NCBI GenBank assembly: GCA_963700045.1
Contig: CAVOWK010000026.1
Location: 1 to 64,000 of the forward strand
Source of the DNA: RPQJ01 sp963700045
Lineage (GTDB): Bacteria; Pseudomonadota; Gammaproteobacteria; Steroidobacterales; Steroidobacteraceae
Length of the DNA: 64,000 nucleotides
Direction: 5' to 3'
Positions 38,838-46,375 of this stretch are shown one piece after another (position 1 is the stretch's first letter; the number at the start of each line of letters is the position of its first letter). The notes beneath the pieces are model-generated. The model saw nothing but the letters and a program-made list of their open reading frames with translations, was not told the origin of the DNA and did no database searches. A program made the position numbers and the translations under genes.

Positions 38838-39533
38838 CTACTGCGTCGCGCCGTCCGGCGGAGACTCAGCCTGTCGCATCGCGGCCTCCCAATGGCGCTT
38901 CGGCACGTGGGTACGCAGCCGTCGGGCCACCAGGTCGAGTACCTCCGCGTCGATCCCGTGCCCCAGCCACGGGACGACATCCGCAACGACGTCGGCACCG
39001 AGCGCGACCAGGTGCCTGGCGGCCTCGACGGTGAAGCCGTAATGGATCACTGCGTCGGCCTTGCCGTGGACGAGGAACAGCGTCGTTCCGCGCGGATTCG
39101 TCGCCGGCAACCGGGCGTAGCGACCGGCGAGCGCTACCACGCGTCCGGCCAGCACGTCGTCGCCCGCCTGGGTCGCCGCCTCCAGCACCATGATCGCCCC
39201 CTGCGAAAAACCCACCAGTACGGTGGCTTCCGGTCCCAGGCCCGTATCGCGTTGCCATTGCCGGATGGCTGCGACGAACGACGGCATCTCGGCCGCAACC
39301 CGTTCGATCCGCCTGGCGTCGTCGATGCCGTCGACGGAAAACCACTGGTAACCGATGCCGAAGCTCGACGGATGAGGAGCGCGCAGGCTCGCCACCAACG
39401 CTTCGGGGTATTCCGCCGCGAGCCGCTCGCCCACCAGCCGCAGGTCCTCTTCACTGGCACCAAGACCGTGGAACAGCAACACGAGTTGCCGCACCGCACC
39501 GCTCGGCTGCTGGATGATCATGGCAATTGGCAT
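38838..39533 (-). CDS. Alpha/beta-hydrolase carboxylesterase, YpfH family
   Basis: 231 residues from ATG 39533 (ATG 39521 also possible). LVLLFHGLGASEEDL supplies the oxyanion region, VLVGFSQGAIMVLEA the nucleophile elbow with the catalytic Ser, FLVHGKADAVIHY the Asp and VPWLGHGID the His. This full triad and the compact size match phospholipase/carboxylesterase (YpfH-like) serine hydrolases. The natural substrate is unknown. A convergent or overlapping partner is not present; the gene upstream on the same strand ends 22 bp away. Confidence 0.9.
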   Translation of the reverse strand: MPIAMIIQQPSGAVRQLVLLFHGLGASEEDLRLVGERLAAEYPEALVASLRAPHPSSFGIGYQWFSVDGIDDARRIERVAAEMPSFVAAIRQWQRDTGLGPEATVLVGFSQGAIMVLEAATQAGDDVLAGRVVALAGRYARLPATNPRGTTLFLVHGKADAVIHYGFTVEAARHLVALGADVVADVVPWLGHGIDAEVLDLVARRLRTHVPKRHWEAAMRQAESPPDGATQ

Positions 39534-39555
39534 CCCACGCTGCTTCCCATCGACC

Positions 39556-40030
39556 TTAGAGCCAGCGGCGGACCGACTGACGATATGTGTCGAATTCGCC
39601 CGCGAAGAGTCGCGCGAGGATGCGTTCCTCGGGTTCGATCTGGAAGCGATTGATGTACAGCAGGAAGGCCGGCAGGACGACAAGAGCCACCGGGTTGGCG
39701 AGCCATGCGGCCCACGCGGCCAGCATCGAGCAGCATGCCGAGGTACATCGGGTTGCGCGTATGGCGGTAGATGCCGGAGCGCACCATCGAGGACGTGGCT
39801 TGCGGCGTCGTCGGGTTCACCGTCGTGCGTGCCCGGCGGAATTCGACCACCCCGGCGACGGCAACCAGGATCCCTGCTGCGAGCAACAACACGGCCGTTC
39901 CGAGCCGCCAGGGCTTGCCCCATTCCAGGCCGCCGGGGGTCCAACGCGAGAGCAGCCACATGCACAGCGCCGCGACCGACGCGACGGCGACCGGCGGCAC
40001 ACGCAGTTCGAGCGACGATCCGGCGTGCAT
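39556..40030 (-). CDS. Isoprenylcysteine carboxyl methyltransferase-like (ICMT/PEMT) membrane protein, frameshifted
   Basis: From the ATG at 40030 the protein has membrane helices (PVAVASVAALCMWLLSRW, RLGTAVLLLAAGILVAVAGV) and VEFRRARTTVNPTTPQATSS, SGIYRHTRNPMYLGMLL, the ICMT-family signature. An extra G near 39735 breaks the frame. Without it the reading continues MLAAWAAWLANPVALVVLP, NRFQIEPEERIL and FDTYRQSVRRWL to the TAA at 39556, about 157 residues. Members methylate small molecules or lipids at the membrane; the substrate is unknown. Confidence 0.8.
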
Positions 40031-40058
40031 GGCGAAATCTCGTCCGATCAGGCCGGGG

Positions 40059-40661
40059 TCAGCCGGTCCAGGCCCGGAGTTGCTTGAAATAGAGCACGGT
40101 TGGAAACAGTTCCCCGTCGGGCGTGGTCGCGTAGTCTGGTATTTCACCCGCGCGGGTCCACCCCAGGTGGCGGTAAACGTCCTCCGCGTGCGACGCGAGC
40201 AGCGTGTCCAGGAACAGCAGCGAACGCCCGCGGCGCCTGGCCTCGGCTTCCAGCTCGCCCATCAGGAGCGTGGCGACGCCGTTCCCGCGCGCAGCACGCA
40301 GCACCTGGAGTTTCTGCACCTCGGCCCGATGCCGGCCGTTGTCCTTGTCGCACAACGCGAGCTGCACCGTGCCGACGACGACGCCATCCTGTTCGGCGAC
40401 CCAGAGCAGCAGGTCGTCGCTGAGGGATGAGAACACCCTGCGCCAGTAGCGATCCGCGGTCGCGCGCGACACCGGCGCGAGGAAGCCGATGGACGCACCC
40501 GAATGCACCGCGTCGATCAACAAGTCACCGAGCGGTTCGAGCAACGAAGTGTCCGTCGCAGCGACTCGACGCACGACCAAAGCCGCGGACCGGAAGGCCG
40601 GCCTGCGCGCCGGGGCAGGGTCGGAAGTCGGCTTGCAGCCGTCGGGTTTGAAGACGCGCAC
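40059..40661 (-). CDS. GNAT family N-acetyltransferase (possibly fused to the DUF1272 protein)
   Basis: The GNAT fold spans about residues 27-200 of the 200-residue ORF. VVRRVAATDTSLLEPLG leads to WVAEQDGVVVGTVQLAL, and LQVLRAARGNGVATLLMGEL is the acetyl-CoA-binding motif A. LFLDTLLASHAEDVYRHLGW ends the domain. The true start is unclear. The GTG at 40661 lies inside the DUF1272 gene, and STVRVFKPDG at its beginning looks like the normal C-terminus of DUF1272 proteins. A one-base correction would fuse the two reading frames. Substrate unknown. Confidence 0.8.
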   Translation of the reverse strand: MRVFKPDGCKPTSDPAPARRPAFRSAALVVRRVAATDTSLLEPLGDLLIDAVHSGASIGFLAPVSRATADRYWRRVFSSLSDDLLLWVAEQDGVVVGTVQLALCDKDNGRHRAEVQKLQVLRAARGNGVATLLMGELEAEARRRGRSLLFLDTLLASHAEDVYRHLGWTRAGEIPDYATTPDGELFPTVLYFKQLRAWTG

Positions 40662-40869
40662 GGTCGACGGGGGATTGGACCGCCAGCTTCGATGCCGGTC
40701 GGCGCGGCCGCGGCAGCAACTCGCCCCCGCAGTTCGGACACACGCCGTTCAGGCGACGCTCGGCACAGGTCGCGCAGAACGTGCATTCGAACGAACAGAT
40801 CCGTGCGAGCGGCGACTCCGGCGGCAAGTCGGCATCGCAGCATTCACAGGATGGGCGTATATCCAGCAT
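40525..40869 (-). CDS. DUF1272 Cys-rich zinc-ribbon protein, C-terminus probably frameshifted
   Basis: From ATG 40869: MLDIRPSCECCDADLPPES, ICSFECTFCATCAERRL and GVCPNCGGELLPRPRRP give four CxxC-type pairs, diagnostic of DUF1272, a short protein likely to bind two zinc ions. Conserved sequence ends at SKLAVQSP. Beyond this the frame is compositionally odd. If one G of the GGGGG run at 40669-40673 is dropped, the product continues PSTVRVFKPDGC, the usual DUF1272 ending, and then flows without a stop into the GNAT domain. This indicates either a sequencing error with a DUF1272-GNAT fusion, or two overlapping genes. The function of the family is unknown. Confidence 0.75.
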   Translation of the reverse strand: MLDIRPSCECCDADLPPESPLARICSFECTFCATCAERRLNGVCPNCGGELLPRPRRPASKLAVQSPVDRARLQTRRLQADFRPCPGAQAGLPVRGFGRASSRCDGHFVARTAR

Positions 40870-41012
40870 GGCCCTTCGAACCGCGGAATCGAAACGATAC
40901 ATTTAGCCTAGCATTGTTCTTTTGGACACTGTCTTGATTGGGTATCGATGCCTTCCGATCCCGGTTGCATTGGGGTTTTCCCCGTCCGTAACCTCACGGA
41001 TGTGTTGCTTTT

Positions 41013-41066
41013 GGACTACGTCCTAAGCTTCCCTCGCACTATTTGCAGGTCTGGACTACGGTCCGC
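41013..41066 (+). promoter_or_regulatory. Repeated GGACTACG elements upstream of the urcA-like gene
   Basis: GGACTACG occurs at 41013-41020 and again at 41053-41060, exactly 40 bp apart. Each is followed by a complementary half (GTCC), so both can form small hairpins. The second is GGAC-TACG-GTCC, a UNCG-type tetraloop if transcribed. They lie 26-79 bp before the ATG. They could be operator sites or leader structures; no consensus promoter was assigned. Confidence 0.4.
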
Positions 41067-41091
41067 TAGAACCCCTCACGGAGACACCGAC

Positions 41092-41475
41092 ATGAAGCTC
41101 ACCAAGTTCGCCCTGCTGGCGGTCGCCGCCAGTTGCACCCTGGCCAGCCAGGGCGTGTATGCCCAGGCCATGGAAGTCGTGACGGTCGAAGCCGTCCGCG
41201 AAATCGTCGTCGGCAAGTCGCCGATCGGCGCGCCGATCAAGGAACTGACCATCCGTTCGCGCGTCAGCTACGCGGACCTCGACCTGACTACGGCGACTGG
41301 CGCCGCGACGCTGGAGAAGCGAGTCAGGGAGGCCGCCACCTCATCCTGCAAGGAAATCAAAGTCGACGTGCCGGTCGAAGGCTGGACCATCGACCGTTGC
41401 ATCCGTGAAGCGACCGAAGATGCGATGGTGCAGGTGAACAAGGCCGTTGCCGACGCGAAGGCCGCGAAGAAGTAA
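41092..41475 (+). CDS. UrcA family secreted protein
   Basis: 127 residues. Signal peptide: FALLAVAASCTLASQGVYA. The mature domain has the UrcA layout: VSYADLDLTTATGAATLEKR is followed by a helix and two Cys residues (SSCKEI, DRCIREA) that could form a disulfide, then a helical C-terminus rich in Ala/Lys. UrcA proteins are common in sphingomonads, Caulobacter and xanthomonad relatives. Their function is unknown, apparently periplasmic. It is monocistronic, closed by a hairpin at 41504-41525. Confidence 0.85.
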   Translation: MKLTKFALLAVAASCTLASQGVYAQAMEVVTVEAVREIVVGKSPIGAPIKELTIRSRVSYADLDLTTATGAATLEKRVREAATSSCKEIKVDVPVEGWTIDRCIREATEDAMVQVNKAVADAKAAKK

Positions 41476-41503
41476 TCGAGCTGCAAACTCGAGCATCGCA
41501 AGG

Positions 41504-41525
41504 CGGGTGACCTCACGGTCACCCG
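41504..41525. terminator. Bidirectional hairpin between convergent genes
   Basis: A perfect 9-bp stem (CGGGTGACC with GGTCACCCG) and TCAC loop lies between the urcA-like gene (+) and the amine oxidase (-). It has no T-tract, so it may only assist termination or protect 3' ends. Confidence 0.5.
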
Positions 41526-41540
41526 TCTGCTTGCGCGCGT

Positions 41541-42980
41541 CTAGGCGAGTTGCTGCGCGACCGCACCGGCTGCACGATCGCCCGATTCGATTGCGCCTTC
41601 CATGCCACGCGCACTTACCGACGTGTGCTCGCCGCAGAAATGCACGCGGCCCCGCGGCTGGAACATCGCGGGCAGGAACTTCGTGACCGTGCCGGGATTG
41701 AAATAGGCCCATGCGCCGCCGGCGAACGGGTCCTGCTCCCAGGAATGCTGGCCGAGCACCCGCAGCGCACCCTTTGCCGCAGGCCGCATCTGCTCGATCT
41801 GCGCCACCACGTAGCGCGCGGCGCCTTCCTTGCCAAGGCGATCAAGGTGCCTCGCACCGGGCCCGAATGCCGACACGAGGAGGCTCGACACCTGGTCGTC
41901 CTGCGCTTCGTGGTAGATCGCGGAAACCCGGCCAATCGGCGAGTCGGTCCACATCGAAGGCTCGAGGTCGTCGTCCTCCCAGAACGGGCGTGACACCTGC
42001 AGCGCGACCTGGTGGATCGGCTGGTAAGGCAGCGATTTCACGGCACGCTGCTGCATGCCTGCGAGATCCGGCCGCAGGTCGATGCGCCGCAGCGTCGTGA
42101 ACGGTACGGCACACACCACGGCGCGCGCGGAATAGCGAGCACCGTCCGCCGTGCGGACCGCAACGCCGGCGCCCGTCGAGTCGACGGACCTGACGACCTG
42201 GTTGAGCCGCACCGGTTGCTGCAGTTGCGCGGCCATCGCGAGCGGGAGGTTCTGGTTGCCACCCCTGGCCTGCAGCATCACCGGCTTGGCCGATTTCTGC
42301 GCCGTGGTGAAAGCCGACACGTACGCCATCATCAGCGCCGAGATGTCCCTGGCGTTCAGGCCGTACGTCGGAATCGTGTCGTACGCGAGTTCGATCATCG
42401 GATCGGTGGCGCCCTGCTTGCGCAGGAAGTCGCGCATCGACACGTCGAACGGCGCGTTCTTCGGCTCGTACCAGCCTGCGGTCGTGGTCAGCGGATTCTC
42501 CTGGCTCGTCACCAGCGGCACGTATTGCCACGGCATCATTTCGCGCAGCGCGGGCGGGAATGGATTGCGGGGCGAGTCTGCCCATTCCGACCGGCTCACC
42601 GGTTTGCCGTCCAGCACCAGCGTGAACTTCGCATGCTTCGACAGCCGTGGCACCTGGTCCTCGAGCGGCACGGCGACGCGCGTTGCGACCTCCATCAATC
42701 GCCGGTAGTCGCCGTAGATGATGTTGCCGCCTGCCTCCGGGACGCCCTGGACGCCGCCGAACGTGAGGATACGACCACCCACGCGGCCCTGGCCTTCCAG
42801 CACCAGCACCTTGAAGCCCTTCTGCTCCAGGCCCCAGGCCGCCTGCAAGCCCGAGAGCCCGGCTCCGACGACGATCACGTCTGCCGTGTCCTCGACGGCC
42901 CAGGCTCGTCGCCCGGCAAGCAGGGTGGCGCCGGTGAGCACGCCCGAGTGCAGCAGGAATTTGCGGCGGGAAATGGTCAT
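41541..42980 (-). CDS. Tat-exported flavin amine oxidase
   Basis: 479 residues from ATG 42980, favoured because GGAGA lies 10 nt upstream. It has a twin-arginine signal (MTISRRKFLLHSGVLTGATL). FAD Rossmann motif: DVIVVGAGLSGLQAAWGLEQ, then QGRVGGRILTFGG, typical of monoamine/polyamine oxidases. The C-terminal FAD contact is GRVHFCGEHTSVSARGMEGA. It oxidises amines or amino acids outside the cytoplasm; the substrate is not evident. The preceding 160 bp contain a hairpin and a palindrome. Confidence 0.9.
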   Translation of the reverse strand: MTISRRKFLLHSGVLTGATLLAGRRAWAVEDTADVIVVGAGLSGLQAAWGLEQKGFKVLVLEGQGRVGGRILTFGGVQGVPEAGGNIIYGDYRRLMEVATRVAVPLEDQVPRLSKHAKFTLVLDGKPVSRSEWADSPRNPFPPALREMMPWQYVPLVTSQENPLTTTAGWYEPKNAPFDVSMRDFLRKQGATDPMIELAYDTIPTYGLNARDISALMMAYVSAFTTAQKSAKPVMLQARGGNQNLPLAMAAQLQQPVRLNQVVRSVDSTGAGVAVRTADGARYSARAVVCAVPFTTLRRIDLRPDLAGMQQRAVKSLPYQPIHQVALQVSRPFWEDDDLEPSMWTDSPIGRVSAIYHEAQDDQVSSLLVSAFGPGARHLDRLGKEGAARYVVAQIEQMRPAAKGALRVLGQHSWEQDPFAGGAWAYFNPGTVTKFLPAMFQPRGRVHFCGEHTSVSARGMEGAIESGDRAAGAVAQQLA

Positions 42981-43010
42981 CGGCAGCACGTCTCCAGGAT
43001 TGCGACCGGC

Positions 43011-43072
43011 AAACCGGCCCGTGAGTACGGCCGGTTATTTGACGGTGACCGCGGCCAGAATGGTACGCGTAC
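43011..43072 (-). promoter_or_regulatory. Upstream region of the amine oxidase with hairpin and GTACGCGTAC palindrome
   Basis: An 8-bp stem (AACCGGCC/GGCCGGTT) spans about 43011-43036. A perfect 10-bp palindrome GTACGCGTAC lies at 43063-43072, about 85 bp before the start codon. The first could end transcription from the methyltransferase gene, the second could be an operator. Both are suggestions from symmetry only. Confidence 0.3.
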
Positions 43073-43140
43073 TTTTACGGGCGCGGTCCTGACGGGCGGC
43101 GGGCTGGACCGGGCGCCTGGTTTGCCGACGGCCACGCCGT

Positions 43141-43922
43141 TCAGCGGCGTTCCATCTCGACGATCACGGTGCGACCGGTCAGGACTGCGAAGGAATTCAT
43201 CCGCGCGAGGTGTTGCTGGTTCTCCTTGTAGATCGCAGGAATGTTGCGACGGGCATGCATCGCGACGATCGCCGCACCGAGCTTCACCAGCGGCCACAGC
43301 ACGAGCAGCGCCGCCGAACCGGACTTGACGCGGTCGGTGGAGAACCGATCACGCGAAAACCTGCCTTCTCGGCCATGTACGCGATGTAGTACACGGACAC
43401 CGGGTGGATGTGGCCGCCGACGTGCTGCGGATCGCAGCCATGGATCGGCAGCGGCCCGAACAGTTCGGGGAAGCCGGCCAGCAAGGTGCGCACACGCGAA
43501 GTCAGGCTCAGCACGTTCGGCGTCGTCAGCACGAACCGGCCGCCGGGTCGCAGCACGCGATGCACTTCGCGGAAGAAAAAGAACTGGTCCTCGAGGTGCT
43601 CGAGCACTTCGACCGAGTAGGCGAGGTCGACGCTCTGGTCGTCGAGCGGCAGCCCGCCATGCAGGTCGATGGCATGGCACGGCACCTCCGGGACGCGAAA
43701 GTTGTCGGGAAAGAGATCGCATGCCTCCAGCTTTGCCGCATACCCGTTGCTCTTGATCAGGTCATGCACACGACGCGCCAGGTAACCCTCGCCGGCGCCG
43801 ATGTCGAGCACCCGGCCCGCCCGCGCAAGGTGCGACTCGAGCAGCGCGAGCACTCTCGCGTTGGTCTTCGGCAGCGAATAGGAAACGGGTGCCGGCGTAC
43901 CGGTCACGGCGGGGTTCGTCAT
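43141..43922 (-). CDS. Class I SAM-dependent methyltransferase, frameshifted near its C-terminus
   Basis: VLDIGAGEGYLARRVHDLIK (SAM motif I), VDLAYSVEVLEHLEDQ (motif II/post-I) and FREVHRVLRPGGRFVLTTPN identify a UbiE/Methyltransf_11-type enzyme. After AEKAGFRVIG the frame is lost near 43340. One missing base restores FSTDRVKSGSAALLVLWPL and an end with ARRNIPAIYKENQQHLARM to the stop at 43141, about 260 residues. The hydrophobic helix near the C-terminus suggests membrane association, as in lipid or polysaccharide methyltransferases. Its ATG overlaps the stop of the debranching-enzyme homologue (ATGA), so they are co-translated. Confidence 0.82.
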
Positions 43923-46222
43923 GGTGTCCTCGACTGCTGCATCGCCGGGTGCTCAGCAGCAACGCCCGGCCTGGCGAATTCGGTTCCGACGAGGATAGCG
44001 TCGACGCGGGCCTGCTGCTCGCGACGCACGGCCGACGGCGCCAGCGTCACGCGTTCCTGCATGCCACCACTGGCACTGACGTGACGCGCAACCAGGCCGC
44101 CCGCCGTCTCCTCGACCACGAGAGTGTCGCCTGCGGCGACGGTGAACGAGTGTCGTTCGAACGGCACGATGTCGAGGTCGAGCTGCGCAGACTGACCCTG
44201 CAGTCGCCACGTGTACCGCCTGCCGCGATCAGAAAGTTCATACGATGCGTGCAGGACACCGGCGCCGATTCTCGCACTGAACTTGACGTCGCCGACTGCC
44301 TTTGGCAGCCGCGGTGCCAGGCGAATCACGCCCTGCTCCAGGTCGGGCTGGATCCCCAGAAAGCCCTGATACCAGACGCGCAGCTGCTCGGCGTTCGACC
44401 AGCCTTGCAGGTACGTCCCGGTGAGACGCGGCGCAGACTCACCGGGATGCGGATAAGCGTCGAGGTTTTCGGGCAATCCGCCCACGACGCCGCGGGTGAG
44501 CGCGATTTCGTTGGTGTTCGTGAACAGTCGCCAGGCCAGGTCGGCCTGACCCAGTTCGATCATGCGCTGGATCGCGATGCCGTTGAGCCAGGGCCAGACC
44601 GCGCCGTTATGGTAGGCCGCATCCTTGTGATAGTGCCCGGGCGCCACGTGGTACGGATGAAAGCCGGGATCGCCCTGGTCGAGCGTCGCGACGCCCCACG
44701 GATAGACCAGGGCTTCCCAGGCTTGCCGGGTTGCGCGCGCAGCATCGACCGGCTGGTCCAGCAGCTGCAGACTGAACAGCGAATTCGGCCGCAGCTGCAG
44801 GTTCGGGACGTCGTGCGCATCGAGATGATCGGCCATGCGGCCGGTCGCCGGATCCATGAAGTCGTGCGCGAACTGGCTGCGCAACCGATCGGCTGCCGCG
44901 GACCAGCGCGTTGCCGATTTCCTGTCACCCAGCGCAGCCGCGAATTCCGCCCCGGCCCGCAGTTGCTCGTACCACAACGCCTGGATGTCGTTGGCGCGCG
45001 TGCTGCGCGGCGAATACGCAACCTTGTCGGGCTCACGGCGTGCGTCCATCCACGTTTCGTTGTCCGCGTGCACGAGATAGCCGGATGCATCGGTGAAGTT
45101 GGCGAGTGCACCCTCGATGCTGGCCTGCACGGTCGGATACAGCTCGGCCACGATGGAGCGATCGCCCGTGTAGCGCACGTAATCCCGCAACGCGATGACC
45201 CAGCGCGGTGTTCCGTCCGTCGTGTGGTAGTCGATGCTGCCGGGTTTGACGATGTTGGGCAGGCGACCGTAGAAACGGGACGCGCGATCGAGGTCCTGGA
45301 ACTCTGCAAAAGACGTCAGGATGGCACGGGCCTCCTCGAAGTGCCCCGTGACGAGCGTTGCGCCGGGCAATGAAATGAAACTGTCGCGACCCCAGTACTC
45401 GTTGAACCACGGCAACCCGGCGTAAATGCCATCACCGCGCTGGCGGGTCACGAGCGAATCCGTCGTCAGCTGCAGCCAGCGCATTGCCTCTGTCAGCCGG
45501 GGATCGTCGCTCCAGAAATAGTGCTCGCCACCGATGGCCGCTGCCAGTCGTGCGCGCCGGGCGTCCTCCCACGCAGGTGCGTTCGCGATCGCCTGGTCGT
45601 GAAGCGTGCGGGCCGCTGCACGGGAGGAACCCACGGCGATCAGGAAGCGATTGCCGCTGCGACCCACGACGATGTGGTCGACGGTGCCCGAATCACCTCC
45701 CTGTGTGGCCGTGTATTCGTCGATGCCCGGCCCGCCTTGCACGTGCGAGACGGTGTCACCCGACAGTTGCAACGTCACGTCGCCATTGACACCGCTGACC
45801 TCCACCTCGATCACGTCCTGCCCGTCGAACAGGCGCAGTGTTTCGGTGATTCCCTGGGGATGGACGCGAATCAATGCATCCGGCCGCACGATCACCTTGG
45901 CCGTCTGCGGATCGAGCGCTTCCCCGGCAACGATCAGCCGGTAGTCACTGAAGATGCGCCGGCCCGCGATGTTGAAGCCGCGAAAGTATGCGTGCTCGGG
46001 ATGATCGTTGCGGTGCGTCTGCGTGTAGTAGTACGCGGACTGCTTGTTGGTGAAGGAGACAGCGCGGTTCTCATCTGCGCTGACGGGGATCGCCAGCGAA
46101 TCGAGCGTGACGACACCGGCGGCCGGCGGTGACGCGGACTGCTCCGGCATGGAGTGGCAGGCGGCCAGCAGCAGGCTGGCCGCAATATACGCGCAGGCCG
46201 AAAGTGTTCGGGGCATCGGCAT
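43919..46222 (-). CDS. Lipoprotein glycogen-debranching-enzyme family (amylo-alpha-1,6-glucosidase-like) glycosidase
   Basis: 767 residues. The N-terminus is a lipoprotein signal (CAYIAASLLLAACHSM), so the enzyme should be anchored outside the cytoplasm. An N-terminal beta domain (about 40-235, AYFRGFNIAGRRIFSDYRLI) is followed by an (alpha/alpha)6 barrel. The barrel has GLPWFNEYWGRDSFISLPGA, SIDYHTTDGTPRWVIALRDY, VHADNETWMDARRE and HNGAVWPWLNGIAIQRM, matching GDE_C/GH133-like proteins. An exported, lipidated member differs from the cytosolic archaeal and eukaryotic enzymes. It may act on imported or surface oligosaccharides. It overlaps a methyltransferase gene. Confidence 0.85.
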   Translation of the reverse strand: MPMPRTLSACAYIAASLLLAACHSMPEQSASPPAAGVVTLDSLAIPVSADENRAVSFTNKQSAYYYTQTHRNDHPEHAYFRGFNIAGRRIFSDYRLIVAGEALDPQTAKVIVRPDALIRVHPQGITETLRLFDGQDVIEVEVSGVNGDVTLQLSGDTVSHVQGGPGIDEYTATQGGDSGTVDHIVVGRSGNRFLIAVGSSRAAARTLHDQAIANAPAWEDARRARLAAAIGGEHYFWSDDPRLTEAMRWLQLTTDSLVTRQRGDGIYAGLPWFNEYWGRDSFISLPGATLVTGHFEEARAILTSFAEFQDLDRASRFYGRLPNIVKPGSIDYHTTDGTPRWVIALRDYVRYTGDRSIVAELYPTVQASIEGALANFTDASGYLVHADNETWMDARREPDKVAYSPRSTRANDIQALWYEQLRAGAEFAAALGDRKSATRWSAAADRLRSQFAHDFMDPATGRMADHLDAHDVPNLQLRPNSLFSLQLLDQPVDAARATRQAWEALVYPWGVATLDQGDPGFHPYHVAPGHYHKDAAYHNGAVWPWLNGIAIQRMIELGQADLAWRLFTNTNEIALTRGVVGGLPENLDAYPHPGESAPRLTGTYLQGWSNAEQLRVWYQGFLGIQPDLEQGVIRLAPRLPKAVGDVKFSARIGAGVLHASYELSDRGRRYTWRLQGQSAQLDLDIVPFERHSFTVAAGDTLVVEETAGGLVARHVSASGGMQERVTLAPSAVRREQQARVDAILVGTEFARPGVAAEHPAMQQSRTP

Positions 46223-46375
46223 TCAGGGACCTTAGCGAAAAACGATGGGCCTGTCCCGCGCAGCGGGTGGTGCCATTCCCGGCGCAGTTTCAGTGAGAAG
46301 CAGGGTTCGGAGTATCCTTGCAGCCGCATAAGCGAGACCCGGGCGCCTGGGTTTCGAATAACCCGGAATCCGCTC

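Noticed and set aside
46321..46375. Riboswitch upstream of the DMGDH-like gene
   Set aside because: An 8-bp hairpin exists (about CGAGACCC/GGGTTTCG), but no conserved glycine or SAM riboswitch core could be recognised by eye.
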